The notes under the pieces were generated by a model, which saw only the letters and a program-made list of their open reading frames with translations, did not search any database and had not been told where the DNA came from. Below are positions 26,022-35,480 of a stretch of DNA of 64,000 nucleotides, piece after piece; position 1 is the stretch's first letter; each line of letters opens with the position of its first letter. Source of the stretch: Maribacter sp. GTDB taxonomy: Bacteria; Bacteroidota; Bacteroidia; Flavobacteriales; Flavobacteriaceae. The translations under genes were made by a program, and so were the position numbers. Where the stretch lies: positions 89,465 to 153,464 of the forward strand of contig JAHENB010000002.1 of assembly GCA_024643345.1 (NCBI GenBank), given 5' to 3'.

Positions 26022-26094
26022 AATATGCGGTTGTTAATTTTAATTTTTTGGATTAGCAAAAATATGTTTTTTGTTTAATTATGCTAAATATTCA

Positions 26095-26101
26095 GGGGGT
26101 A
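26095..26101. promoter_or_regulatory. Half-site of the nitrogen-locus palindrome
   Basis: GGGGGTA (26095-26101) without a matching left arm. If it is a half of TACCCC-N10-GGGGTA, its centre lies 51 bp from the full site at 26131. Confidence 0.35.
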
Positions 26102-26128
26102 AAATTGAATAAATTGAAAATTATTTCC

Positions 26129-26154
26129 AATACCCCCAATAAGCTAGGGGTATT
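26129..26154. promoter_or_regulatory. Inverted repeat AATACCCC-N10-GGGGTATT, putative operator
   Basis: An 8-bp perfect inverted repeat with a 10-bp spacer sits in the 211-bp region between the two glutamine synthetase genes, 78 bp before glnN and 107 bp before glnA. The same core recurs upstream of PII. A weaker repeat, TTTAAC-N8-GTTAAA (26173-26192), lies closer to glnN. The binding protein is not known to me. Confidence 0.65.
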
Positions 26155-26232
26155 TTGTGGGAAATTAATTTTTTTAACGATATATTGTTAAATCTCTAAT
26201 TACTAATTTAGCGCCAAATAAAATAGTGATCC

Positions 26233-28419
26233 ATGTCGAAACAACGCTTTGATGCCATTTTAGAAAGCAACAACAGAAGCCATATTAAAATCACGGAAAA
26301 GGCGAAGCGCTCAGCGTACTTTGCGATCAATGTGTTCAACGAAGAGCGCATGCTGCAACATTTGACCAAAGATGCCCTGGAAAGTGTAAAGAGCGCCGTT
26401 TATTCGGGTTCCAAGATCGACCGTAAAATTGCAGATCAAGTGGCCGAGGCCATGAAAGGATGGGCCATTGCCATGGGGGCGACCCACTATACCCATTGGT
26501 TCCAGCCCCTTACCGGTTCAACAGCGGAAAAGCATGATGCTTTTTTCGATCTTTTGCCCAATGGAAAGGCTTTGGAAAAATTTGGGGGAGGGCAATTGGT
26601 ACAGCAAGAACCAGATGCCTCGAGTTTCCCCAGCGGTGGCATACGCAATACTTTTGAGGCCAGGGGCTATACTGCCTGGGACCCTACCTCGCCCGCCTTC
26701 GTTTATGATACCACACTTTGCATACCCACCATTTTCGTGTCCTATACAGGGGAGGCCCTGGACAATAAAGCTCCTTTGCTTAGGGCCCTCAGTGCCGTTG
26801 ATGAAGCCGCTACCGCTGTGGCGCGTTATTTCGATAAGAACGTTTCGAAGGTGAATGCTACCTTGGGCTGGGAACAGGAATATTTTTTGGTAGATAAGGC
26901 TTTGGCCTATTCACGACCCGATCTTTTGATGACAGGACGAACCTTGATAGGCCATACGGCGGCGAAAGGCCAACAATTGGATGACCATTACTTCGGGGTA
27001 ATCCCGCAACGGGCCATCGCTTTTATGAAAGCCTTGGAAAAAGAATGTACAAAATTGGGCATCCCGGTAAAGACCCGCCATAATGAGGTTGCGCCGAACC
27101 AATTCGAGCTCGCGCCGGTTTATGAAGAGGCCAATTTGGCGGTAGACCATAACCTCTTGCTGATGGACGTCATGGAAAAAATCGCTGACAGGCACCATTT
27201 CAAAGTGCTCTTCCATGAGAAGCCCTTTGCCGGAATCAATGGATCTGGCAAACACAATAATTGGTCATTGGCGACCGATACCGGGGTAAACCTGCTTAGT
27301 CCGGGATCTACGCCCATGAAAAATCTGCAGTTCCTTACTTTTTTCATCAACACCATCAAAGCGGTCGATTCTTATGAAGAACTGTTGCGTTCCTCGATCG
27401 CTTCCGCAAGCAATGACCATCGATTGGGTGCCAATGAAGCGCCTCCGGCAATCTTTTCCATATTTATCGGGAAACAGTTGAGCGAGGTCTTGGACGAATT
27501 GGAAGGGGTGTCCCATGGAAAACTGTCCCCGGAGGAAAAAACCGAGCTTAAACTCAATGTTGTGGGTAAAATCCCCGAAATCTTATTGGACAATACCGAT
27601 CGCAACCGTACTTCCCCTTTTGCGTTCACCGGAAACAAATTTGAAATGCGAGGGGTAGGGGCCAAGACCAATTGTGCCAAACCCATGACCGTTTTGAATA
27701 CCATTGTGGCGAAACAGCTATTGGCATTCAAAAAAGAGGTCGATAGTTTGATCGATAAGAAAAATCTAAAAAAAGATGAAGCTGTTTTCAATGTACTGCG
27801 CGAATACATCAAAACCTCGAAGCGTATTCGTTTTGATGGGGATGGCTATAGCGAGGCTTGGGAAAGGGAAGCTCAAAAAAGAAAGCTGAGCAACAATAAA
27901 AGTACACCGACGGCCCTACGGGTACTCACCTCCAAAGAAAGCTTGGAACTCTTCAAATCGATGCAGGTCATGAGCGAGACCGAGGTTAGGGCCCGGCAGG
28001 AAGTAGAACTGGAGGCTTATATTCTCTATTTGCAAATCGAAGGAAGGGTGCTCAATGAGCTGGTCTACAATCATGTGCTGCCCGCTACCATCAATTACCA
28101 GAACCAACTTATCACCAATGTGCTGGGGCTTAAAGAAATCTATGGAGCTGCGCACAAGGCATTGTCCAGTGCACAATTATCGGTCATTGAACAGATCGCC
28201 GAACATGTTGCCGAGTTGAAAAAGAAGACCGATGCCATGACCGAAGCCAGGAAAAAAGCGAACAAATTGGTGGATAGCCATAAAAAAGCCTTTGCCTATT
28301 GCGACAACGTGAAGCCGTATTTCGAAGAAATAAGGTTGCACTGCGATAAACTCGAGCAACTGGTCGATAACCAATTATGGCCCTTGACCAAATACCGCGA
28401 ATTATTGTTTATCAAATAA
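26233..28419 (+). CDS. glnN: Glutamine synthetase, type III
   Basis: A 728-residue glutamine synthetase, the length usual for type III, which forms dodecamers and is typical of Bacteroidota. Characteristic motifs include THYTHWFQPLTG near residue 80, GGIRNTFEARGYTAWDP near 136, GWEQEYFLV near 218, RHNEVAPNQFELAP near 283, and NGSGKHNNWSL near 336. It is divergent from the type II gene and shares its regulatory region. Two glutamine synthetases allow differential use, presumably under nitrogen control. Confidence 0.96.
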   Translation: MSKQRFDAILESNNRSHIKITEKAKRSAYFAINVFNEERMLQHLTKDALESVKSAVYSGSKIDRKIADQVAEAMKGWAIAMGATHYTHWFQPLTGSTAEKHDAFFDLLPNGKALEKFGGGQLVQQEPDASSFPSGGIRNTFEARGYTAWDPTSPAFVYDTTLCIPTIFVSYTGEALDNKAPLLRALSAVDEAATAVARYFDKNVSKVNATLGWEQEYFLVDKALAYSRPDLLMTGRTLIGHTAAKGQQLDDHYFGVIPQRAIAFMKALEKECTKLGIPVKTRHNEVAPNQFELAPVYEEANLAVDHNLLLMDVMEKIADRHHFKVLFHEKPFAGINGSGKHNNWSLATDTGVNLLSPGSTPMKNLQFLTFFINTIKAVDSYEELLRSSIASASNDHRLGANEAPPAIFSIFIGKQLSEVLDELEGVSHGKLSPEEKTELKLNVVGKIPEILLDNTDRNRTSPFAFTGNKFEMRGVGAKTNCAKPMTVLNTIVAKQLLAFKKEVDSLIDKKNLKKDEAVFNVLREYIKTSKRIRFDGDGYSEAWEREAQKRKLSNNKSTPTALRVLTSKESLELFKSMQVMSETEVRARQEVELEAYILYLQIEGRVLNELVYNHVLPATINYQNQLITNVLGLKEIYGAAHKALSSAQLSVIEQIAEHVAELKKKTDAMTEARKKANKLVDSHKKAFAYCDNVKPYFEEIRLHCDKLEQLVDNQLWPLTKYRELLFIK

Positions 28420-28546
28420 TTGCCTAGCTGTAATATATTCGATCAAAGAAAGTAGGGTATTAAGGATAGGTTTGTAATTTTTTGGTTCAACTCAAAATTT
28501 TATAATTATCATCCAATGATTTAAGGGGTCTTTTTAAGGATTCCCT

Positions 28547-28554
28547 TATTTTTG
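28547..28554 (+). promoter_or_regulatory. TAnnTTTG promoter element for purM
   Basis: TATTTTTG ends 14 nt before the ATG at 28569, implying a short leader. Confidence 0.5.
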
Positions 28555-28568
28555 ACAAAACATCATTT

Positions 28569-29750
28569 ATGGATACGTCAAGTAGCGAAAGATATAACAG
28601 AAGGGGCGTTTCCGCCGACAAGGAAGATGTGCATAACGCTATCAAATTTATAGATAAAGGCTTATTTCCCAAGGCTTTCTGCAAAATTGTCCCAGATTAT
28701 CTCACCGATGACGAGGACTATTGCTTGGTGATGCATGCCGATGGCGCAGGGACGAAATCTTCATTGGCGTATATGTACTGGAAAGAAACCGGTGATAGTT
28801 CTGTCTGGAAGGGCATTGCCCAAGATGCCTTGATCATGAACCTAGACGATCTTATCTGTGTCGGTGCCACCAACAATATCCTCTTGTCTTCCACCATTGG
28901 ACGAAATAAAAATTTAATCCCAGGGGAGGTGATTTCTGCCATCATCAATGGCACCGAAGAACTGATCATGGATTTGAAGAAACACGGTATCATCATCCAT
29001 TCTACCGGGGGAGAAACGGCCGATGTGGGAGATCTTGTACGCACCATCATTGTAGATTCCACGGTTACCGCACGCATCAAACGCGATGAGGTGATCGATA
29101 ATGCCAATATACGGGCTGGGGACGTAATCGTTGGCCTGGCTTCTTTTGGACAGGCCACCTACGAAAAGGAGTACAATGGCGGAATGGGCAGTAATGGCCT
29201 CACCTCTGCGAGACACGATGTTTTTTCGAAGTATTTGGCCCAAAAATATCCGGAAAGCTATGATGCTGGCGTACCGGAAGACTTGGTATATTCGGGCGCT
29301 ATCAAACTCACGGATGGGGTACCCGAATCTCCATTAAATGCGGGTAAATTGGTGCTGTCCCCAACAAGGACCTATGCCCCGATCATCAAGGCCATCCTAA
29401 AAAAATACACTGCTGCAAATATCCATGGTATGGTGCATTGCAGTGGTGGGGCACAGACCAAAATCCTGCACTTTGTCGATGATCTTCATGTGATCAAAGA
29501 CCATCTTTTTCCCATACCCCCATTGTTCAAACTGATCCAAGAGCAGTCTGGTACCGACTGGAGAGAAATGTATCAGGTCTTCAATTGTGGGCACCGCATG
29601 GAACTTTACGTAAACCCGGAAGTGGCCGACCCATTGATCCAGATCGCGGCAGGTTTTGGGGTCGATGCCCAAATTGTAGGTAAAGTTGTTGCAAGTAAGG
29701 CCAAAAAACTCACCATCGAAAGCGAGTTCGGGACTTTTGTTTATGAATAA
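28569..29750 (+). CDS. purM: Phosphoribosylformylglycinamidine cyclo-ligase (AIR synthase), Bacteroidota type
   Basis: Fifth step of de novo purine synthesis: ATP-dependent ring closure of FGAM to AIR. The 393-residue protein starts SSSERYNRRGVSADK, the usual N-terminal nucleotide-binding region. It has HADGAGTKSSLAY near residue 56, NLDDLICVGA near 91, and GGETADVGDLV near 144. It is longer than E. coli PurM and its C-terminal half is diverged, as in other Bacteroidota, where it is often named AIR synthase related. Confidence 0.93.
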   Translation: MDTSSSERYNRRGVSADKEDVHNAIKFIDKGLFPKAFCKIVPDYLTDDEDYCLVMHADGAGTKSSLAYMYWKETGDSSVWKGIAQDALIMNLDDLICVGATNNILLSSTIGRNKNLIPGEVISAIINGTEELIMDLKKHGIIIHSTGGETADVGDLVRTIIVDSTVTARIKRDEVIDNANIRAGDVIVGLASFGQATYEKEYNGGMGSNGLTSARHDVFSKYLAQKYPESYDAGVPEDLVYSGAIKLTDGVPESPLNAGKLVLSPTRTYAPIIKAILKKYTAANIHGMVHCSGGAQTKILHFVDDLHVIKDHLFPIPPLFKLIQEQSGTDWREMYQVFNCGHRMELYVNPEVADPLIQIAAGFGVDAQIVGKVVASKAKKLTIESEFGTFVYE

Positions 29751-29918
29751 CAATTGCAGAAGAAAGTAGGGATTTCCATGTAAAAAAGGGCTTTGGGAAG
29801 CCAATCTTTTAAGGCCTGTGCGGAATCTCTTATTTACCGTTTGTCGAATATCCATAATTAATGCAAATAGCCATACGATTCGGGTATTTAATACGTTCTT
29901 TTTATATAAAAAAATGTT

Positions 29919-30359
29919 ATGGAAAGAAAGGAATTTTTAAGAAGTTTGGGGGCCGGTGCGGCTTTTGCGGTCATTTTCCCTTGTGTTCAGGGCTGCTCCA
30001 AAGACGAATCCCCGGGTGAGGTAAAACAAGTGCCCACTAATGTCGATTTTACCATAGACCTCAATTCCGCCGAGGCGGCAGCCCTAAAGAACAACGGCGG
30101 GTTTATTTTAAAAAATAATGTAGTCGTGGTGAAGAACCTACAAGGGGTATACATAGCTGCGAGCCAGATTTGCAGCCATCAGGCATATGATCAAGTACGA
30201 TTCATCGATCAGCAAGGTGGTATTTTTTATTGCGATGTACATGGATCTCGTTTCGAACAAGATGGGAGTCCGTTGAACCAAGTCGATAATGATCCTGCCA
30301 AACCTTTGAAAATTTTTGGCACGGAACTTTCCGGAGACCTTTTAAGGGTGTTCGAATAA
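29919..30359 (+). CDS. Rieske [2Fe-2S] lipoprotein
   Basis: A 146-residue exported protein with a lipobox (VQGC, Cys26) and a Rieske domain. The cluster ligands are visible as C85-S-H87 and C105-D-V-H108 in the pattern CxH...CxxH. It probably carries electrons at the periplasmic face. It precedes thioredoxin, ApbE, DUF4266 and DUF3570 genes, but an internal promoter at 30369 means it may be a separate unit. Its redox partner is unknown. Confidence 0.9.
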   Translation: MERKEFLRSLGAGAAFAVIFPCVQGCSKDESPGEVKQVPTNVDFTIDLNSAEAAALKNNGGFILKNNVVVVKNLQGVYIAASQICSHQAYDQVRFIDQQGGIFYCDVHGSRFEQDGSPLNQVDNDPAKPLKIFGTELSGDLLRVFE

Positions 30360-30368
30360 TGTTGGCAC

Positions 30369-30376
30369 TAATTTTG
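30369..30376 (+). promoter_or_regulatory. TAnnTTTG promoter element for the thioredoxin-apbE unit
   Basis: TAATTTTG ends 5 nt before the ATG at 30382, so the transcript would begin at or just before the start codon. Confidence 0.5.
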
Positions 30377-30381
30377 TATTT

Positions 30382-30828
30382 ATGCAACCCATGATAAGAC
30401 TTCTGCTCGGTATCACCATGTTTTCGTTGTCGATATTTGCTTCCGCACAAGATTGGCAGGCCGATTTTTCAATGGCCCTAACGAAAGCCGAGCAGACCCA
30501 GAAGCCCTTGATCGTGGTATTTGCTGGGACCGACTGGTGTGCCCCCTGTATGAAACTGGATCGGGAAATTTGGCAATCGGAAACCTTTCAGGCCTATGCC
30601 AAGGAAAACTATGTGCTCTATCGCGCCGATTTTCCTAGAAAAAAGGCCAATCAACTTTCGCAGGAACTCACCCTTTCGAACGAGAAATTGGCAGAGCGTT
30701 TCAATCCACAGGGCCATTTTCCCCTGGTGGTGGTCTTGGATTCCGATCAGAAATTACTGGGAACCACCGGATACCAGAAACTGCCGCCCGAAAAGTATAT
30801 CTCCCTCTTAAATTCATTTTTAAAGTGA
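30382..30828 (+). CDS. Exported thioredoxin-family protein
   Basis: A 148-residue protein with an N-terminal signal sequence (to about residue 23) and a thioredoxin fold. The active site is DWCAPCMK, with Cys53 and Cys56. It is likely periplasmic and reduces or oxidises disulfides. It begins a tight unit with apbE, whose GTG start overlaps its stop by 4 nt, then DUF4266 and DUF3570. The neighbours suggest a partner for a small Cys-containing lipoprotein or for flavin attachment. Confidence 0.88.
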   Translation: MQPMIRLLLGITMFSLSIFASAQDWQADFSMALTKAEQTQKPLIVVFAGTDWCAPCMKLDREIWQSETFQAYAKENYVLYRADFPRKKANQLSQELTLSNEKLAERFNPQGHFPLVVVLDSDQKLLGTTGYQKLPPEKYISLLNSFLK

Positions 30829-31823
30829 AGGCCCTGATGCCCTTGCTTTTTTGTTTGCTTGCCTTCAATTTAAATGGGCAGGAGCGGAAATATGTCACCG
30901 TGAGCAAGACCCTAAAACTTATGGGCAGCCGGTTCGATATTACCGTGGTAGCGGTGAACGAGGAACTGGGCTACATCAATATCGATGAGGCGGTTGCCGA
31001 AATTACGAGAATCGAGAAACTCATCTCGGCATGGGATGAAGCCTCGGAGACCTCGCTCATCAATCGCAATGCCGGTATCAAACCCGTCAAAGTAAGTCTG
31101 GAACTCTTCAAACTGATAGAACGTGCCAAACAGATTTCGGAAATTACCGACGGGGCCTTCGATATTTCATATGCCTCGATGGATGCGATCTGGAAGTTCG
31201 ATGGTACGATGAAGAAGATGCCCTCTGAGGACGAAATAAAAAAATCGGTTGCCCGGGTAGGCTATCAGAAAATCATATTGAACAAGGAAGACCGTACTGT
31301 CTTCCTAAAACAGCCTGGAATGAAGATTTCTTTTGGTGCGATCGGCAAGGGCTATGCGGCCGATAAGGCCAAAGAACTATCGATTTCCAATCAAGTCGTC
31401 GCGGGCATTATCAATGCGGCCGGTGATCTTACCACTTGGGGCACCAAAGTGAGCGGCGAAAAATGGCTGATCGGTATTGCCAATCCACTGTCTAAAGATA
31501 AGATTTTTTCTTGGCTACCTATCTTCGAATCTTCAGTGGCCACCTCGGGGAACTATGAAAAGTACGTCATTTTCGGAGGCAAAAAATATACCCATATCAT
31601 TGATCCCAGAACGGGCTATCCGGCATCGGGAATCAACAGCGTATCCATTTTCGCCAAGAGTGCGGAATTTTGTGATGCCTTGGCAACGTCAGTGTTCATC
31701 ATGGGCAAAGATGCCGGTATCTCATTGATCAACCAATTGCCGGATACCGAGGTGATTTTGGTAGATGACCATAATAAGATCTATAAAAGCAATGGCATTT
31801 TATTCGAAAGTGAACCACAATAA
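30825..31823 (+). CDS. apbE: FAD:protein FMN transferase
   Basis: Attaches FMN through a phosphoester to Ser/Thr of target proteins, outside the cytoplasm. The 332-residue protein has a signal sequence ending near NLNGQ. Motifs include FGAIGKGYAADKA near residue 172, ATSGNYEKYV near 238 and THIIDPRTGYPA near 252. The start is GTG at 30825 (GTGA overlap with the thioredoxin stop); an ATG lies four codons later. Known targets include NqrB/C and FMN-bind proteins; none is present here, which points to a neighbour as target. Confidence 0.93.
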   Translation: MKALMPLLFCLLAFNLNGQERKYVTVSKTLKLMGSRFDITVVAVNEELGYINIDEAVAEITRIEKLISAWDEASETSLINRNAGIKPVKVSLELFKLIERAKQISEITDGAFDISYASMDAIWKFDGTMKKMPSEDEIKKSVARVGYQKIILNKEDRTVFLKQPGMKISFGAIGKGYAADKAKELSISNQVVAGIINAAGDLTTWGTKVSGEKWLIGIANPLSKDKIFSWLPIFESSVATSGNYEKYVIFGGKKYTHIIDPRTGYPASGINSVSIFAKSAEFCDALATSVFIMGKDAGISLINQLPDTEVILVDDHNKIYKSNGILFESEPQ

Positions 31824-31887
31824 AAAAAGGTTGTCAATTTCGAGTTTTTGATACTAATGCGCAAAAATTAATTAGTACCTTTCCTTT

Positions 31888-32097
31888 ATGAAAAAGTTTT
31901 TCTTGCCCTGTTTATTTGTTATGCTGTCCTCTTCCTGTGTGGCGGTAAAGGAATATGAAATGGTGTACATCAACGATGAGGAAATGTTGTTATCGGCCAA
32001 AGTATCGGAACAGTTTGAGACCAATTTTCAAATCTATCGTGAAGCCGCCGCAGGTGCAAATGGCGGAAAGGCGGGAGGCGGTTGCGGATGTAATTAG
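31888..32097 (+). CDS. DUF4266 small lipoprotein
   Basis: A 69-residue lipoprotein with a signal sequence ending LSSSC (Cys17). The mature part is a short acidic helical stretch ending in a Gly-rich tail, KAGGGCGCN, with two Cys. This fits DUF4266, found in Bacteroidota and Proteobacteria next to DUF3570. The tail could bind metal or form a disulfide, which would suit the neighbouring thioredoxin, but this is inference. Confidence 0.85.
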   Translation: MKKFFLPCLFVMLSSSCVAVKEYEMVYINDEEMLLSAKVSEQFETNFQIYREAAAGANGGKAGGGCGCN

Positions 32098-32190
32098 AAT
32101 TGATCGGATCCATTGGAATTAAAAATATTCAAGGGGGTTGGCCTTCTTATTAGAGCGACCTAGTCCATACGAATTAACTCGAATAACGAT

Positions 32191-33471
32191 TTGAAAACCT
32201 TTTTAGCCCTCTTGATGATACTTTCTTGTTTGGCGGGAGCGGCCCAAGCGGATGCCACGACCTATAAGAAAAGGGTTTTGGAAACCGCCGAAATAGATTT
32301 GTTGTTCAGTTATTATGGTCAGGATGGTCAGAATGCAGCGGTTACCGGAGGTCAGGGTACCGAAGAATTGACCGATGCCACCTCAAGCATTGTGGTGCGC
32401 ATTCCCATGAACGAAGATGCCGTTTTAACGGTCGATGTTGGGATTTCTGCTTATAGTTCCGCTTCCTCCAGCAACATCAATCCTTTTGATGGTGACCCCA
32501 ATAGGCCCGCGAGTCCGTTCAGCGCCTCATCAGGGGCATCGCAGAGCGATGCGCTCGTCCATTTTAATCCCAGCTACGCCTACAGTTCCGACGATCGCAA
32601 CTCGGTTTGGTCGGGTAATCTTTATGTTTCCTCTGAATATGATTATTTTTCACTAGGTTTTGGTGGGGGCTACGCCCGTTTGTTCAACGAAAAGAACACC
32701 GAGTTGAGTCTGAGTGGCAAAGTGTATTTGGATAAATGGAACCCACAGTATCCCATTGAATTGAGAAGCGGTTTTTTCGATTCCCGTATCACGGGCATCG
32801 GCATTTACGACCCATCGTTCACCCCTTTCGATAAAGTGAACCGAAATACCTACACCCTTTCGCTTGGCCTTTCACAAATTTTGGGAAAAAAGCTTCAAGC
32901 ATCCATTTTTATGGATTTGGTGCGGCAGAACGGTCTCTTGAGCACCCCTTTTCAAAGGGTATATTTTTCGGACACCAACGATTTTTTTATTGAAGACTTT
33001 CAATTGGCTGATGATGTGGAACGCCTTCCCGATAATCGTTTGAAGATACCCATAGGGGCCAGGCTCAACTATTATTTGAACGATACTTTTATTTTGCGCA
33101 GCTATTATCGTTATTATTTTGATGATTGGGGCATCAGTGCGCATACTGCAAGTATGGAAATTCCTATTAAATTGGGGGATTCCTTTGTGGTCTATCCTTC
33201 GTATCGCTATTATACCCAAACCTCGGCCGATTATTTTTATCGAAAGGATGCGGCTTCGTCTACGGGCGTTTTTTATACTTCCGATTACGATCTTTCGGCC
33301 TTTAGCGCCCACCAATATGGTATGGGCTTTCGCTATAAGGACATCTTTACCCGTGCCAAGATCTTGATGTTCGGCCTCAAGGCAGTAGATCTGCGTTTGA
33401 ACAAATATGATCGAAGCGATGGTCTCAATTCGTTCATTATTACCTTGGGCACCACCTTTATTGGGGACTAA
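32191..33471 (+). CDS. DUF3570 outer-membrane protein
   Basis: A 426-residue exported protein from a TTG at 32191 (MKTFLALLMI), with a signal sequence ending around residue 20. The rest is rich in Tyr, Ser and alternating hydrophobic residues, typical of a beta-barrel. It contains SSGASQSD at residues 113-120; SGAS (114-117) resembles the ApbE attachment pattern [S/T]GA[S/T]. It follows DUF4266 by 93 bp. DUF3570 genes commonly accompany DUF4266 and ApbE, suggesting a single envelope redox system. Confidence 0.85.
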   Translation: MKTFLALLMILSCLAGAAQADATTYKKRVLETAEIDLLFSYYGQDGQNAAVTGGQGTEELTDATSSIVVRIPMNEDAVLTVDVGISAYSSASSSNINPFDGDPNRPASPFSASSGASQSDALVHFNPSYAYSSDDRNSVWSGNLYVSSEYDYFSLGFGGGYARLFNEKNTELSLSGKVYLDKWNPQYPIELRSGFFDSRITGIGIYDPSFTPFDKVNRNTYTLSLGLSQILGKKLQASIFMDLVRQNGLLSTPFQRVYFSDTNDFFIEDFQLADDVERLPDNRLKIPIGARLNYYLNDTFILRSYYRYYFDDWGISAHTASMEIPIKLGDSFVVYPSYRYYTQTSADYFYRKDAASSTGVFYTSDYDLSAFSAHQYGMGFRYKDIFTRAKILMFGLKAVDLRLNKYDRSDGLNSFIITLGTTFIGD

Positions 33472-33570
33472 GTTGAAACGCTGTTTTGTTCTTCCCTTTC
33501 CACTGCCCAAAAGATTACGGAAGAATAGCTCAAAAATATCGTAAATTCGCAGTCCAAGCGAAGGAAATAC

Positions 33571-34647
33571 ATGATTGATAAGTTAAACATAGTAAAACAA
33601 CGTTTCGATGAGGTTTCCGACCTGATCATCCAACCCGATGTGATTTCCGATCAGAAGCGTTATGTGCAGCTGAACAAGGAATATAAGGATTTGAAAGCAC
33701 TTGTTGATAAACGCACACAATATCTCGAACTGACCAATAATATCAACGAAGCGGAGGAAATAATTTCAGATGGCAGTGATGCCGAAATGATTGAAATGGC
33801 CAAACTTCAATTGGAAGAGGCCAAAACTGCGCTTCCCCTGTTGGAGGAGGAAATTAAATTTTTACTTGTACCCAAAGACCCGGAAGATGCCAAAGACGTT
33901 GTGATGGAAATCCGCGCGGGTACGGGCGGTGATGAGGCGAGCATCTTTGCGGGCGATTTATTCAGGATGTACACCAAATTTTGTGAATCTAAAGGATGGA
34001 AGACCAATGTGATCGACCTCAGTGAGGGCACAAGTGGCGGGTACAAGGAAATCCAGTTTGAGGTTACGGGGGAAGATGTCTATGGCACCCTGAAGTTTGA
34101 AGCAGGGGTGCACCGTGTACAGCGCGTTCCCCAAACGGAGACCCAGGGAAGGGTGCATACTAGCGCGGCCACGGTGATGGTGCTTCCTGAAGCGGAAGAT
34201 TTTGATGTGCAGATCGATCCAAAGGATGTAAGGATTGATTTTTTCTGTTCCTCGGGGCCAGGAGGCCAGTCGGTGAACACCACGTATTCGGCGGTACGTT
34301 TGACCCACCTTCCCACAGGTTTGGTGGCCCAATGCCAAGATCAGAAATCTCAGCACAAAAACAAGGATAAGGCCTTTATGGTTTTGCGATCCCGCTTATA
34401 CGATATGGAGCTGGCCAAAAGGCAGGAGGCGGATTCCGCTAAAAGAAATTCTCAGGTGAGCAGTGGCGACCGGTCTGCAAAGATAAGGACTTACAATTAT
34501 CCTCAAGGAAGGGTTACCGACCACAGAATAGGACTAACCCTGTATGACCTCCAGAATATTATTGATGGCGATATTCAAAGAATTATAGAAGAATTGAGAC
34601 TGGTAGAGAATACTGAGAAGTTAAAAGAGGCCTCGGAGATTTTCTAA
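33571..34647 (+). CDS. prfA: Peptide chain release factor 1
   Basis: Recognises UAA and UAG stop codons on the ribosome and releases the protein. The 358-residue protein has a GGQ motif, [10 protein letters not shown], near residue 230, which acts in the peptidyl transferase centre. The upstream codon-recognition region [16 protein letters not shown] near 190 fits RF1. It is followed by pyrF after 11 nt. Confidence 0.96.
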   Translation: MIDKLNIVKQRFDEVSDLIIQPDVISDQKRYVQLNKEYKDLKALVDKRTQYLELTNNINEAEEIISDGSDAEMIEMAKLQLEEAKTALPLLEEEIKFLLVPKDPEDAKDVVMEIRAGTGGDEASIFAGDLFRMYTKFCESKGWKTNVIDLSEGTSGGYKEIQFEVTGEDVYGTLKFEAGVHRVQRVPQTETQGRVHTSAATVMVLPEAEDFDVQIDPKDVRIDFFCSSGPGGQSVNTTYSAVRLTHLPTGLVAQCQDQKSQHKNKDKAFMVLRSRLYDMELAKRQEADSAKRNSQVSSGDRSAKIRTYNYPQGRVTDHRIGLTLYDLQNIIDGDIQRIIEELRLVENTEKLKEASEIF

Positions 34648-34658
34648 TTACATATCAA

Positions 34659-35480
34659 ATGACCACCCAAGAACTCATAACCCAAATCCAACAAAAAAAA
34701 TCATTCCTCTGTATTGGGTTGGACACCGATTTAGAAAGGATTCCGCCACATTTATTGGAAGAAGAAGACCCTTTGTTTGCCTTTAACAAGGCCATCATTG
34801 ATGCCACACATCACTTGTGCGTGGCATATAAGCCCAATACGGCCTTTTATGAAGCTTATGGTATCAAAGGATGGAATGCTTTGGCCAAGACCATTCAATA
34901 TATCAATCATAACCATCCTGAAATCTTTACCATAGCCGATGCCAAAAGGGGCGACATTGGAAACACTTCCACCCGTTACGCCAAGGCCTTTTTCGATGAA
35001 CTTCAATTTGATGCCGTTACCATATCGCCGTATATGGGAAAAGACTCAGTGGAGCCGTTTCTGGCATTTAAAGGAAAACACACCATATTGTTGGCTTTGA
35101 CTTCCAATGAAGGTGCCTTTGACTTCCAGACCCAAAAAATCGATGGTGTTGCCCTCTACAAAAAAGTGTTGGAGGTTTCACAAACCTACTCGCATGCCGA
35201 TCGGCTTATGTATGTGGTAGGCGCTACCAAAGCGGAGCATTTGGCGGAAGTCAGGAAAATGGTGCCCGAAAGTTTTCTATTGGTGCCCGGAATTGGTGCA
35301 CAAGGGGGAAATTTAACGGAGGTCTGCAAATACGGAATGAACCCTCAGGTGGGCCTACTGGTCAACTCTTCGAGGGGCATTATCTATGCTTCAAATAAAA
35401 GGGACTTTGCGGCGGTCGCCGCTATAAAAGCAAAGGAAATTCAAGGACAGATGATGGGGGAACTGGAAAAATTGAGGTAA
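34659..35480 (+). CDS. pyrF: Orotidine 5'-phosphate decarboxylase
   Basis: Last step of de novo UMP synthesis: decarboxylates OMP. A 273-residue long-type enzyme, as common in Bacteroidota. The active-site motif [11 protein letters not shown] lies near residue 95, with Lys and Asp of the catalytic array. VGATKAEHL and VPGIGAQGG are the phosphate-binding loops. Downstream of prfA by 11 nt and directly abutting a convergent small gene. Confidence 0.95.
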   Translation: MTTQELITQIQQKKSFLCIGLDTDLERIPPHLLEEEDPLFAFNKAIIDATHHLCVAYKPNTAFYEAYGIKGWNALAKTIQYINHNHPEIFTIADAKRGDIGNTSTRYAKAFFDELQFDAVTISPYMGKDSVEPFLAFKGKHTILLALTSNEGAFDFQTQKIDGVALYKKVLEVSQTYSHADRLMYVVGATKAEHLAEVRKMVPESFLLVPGIGAQGGNLTEVCKYGMNPQVGLLVNSSRGIIYASNKRDFAAVAAIKAKEIQGQMMGELEKLR

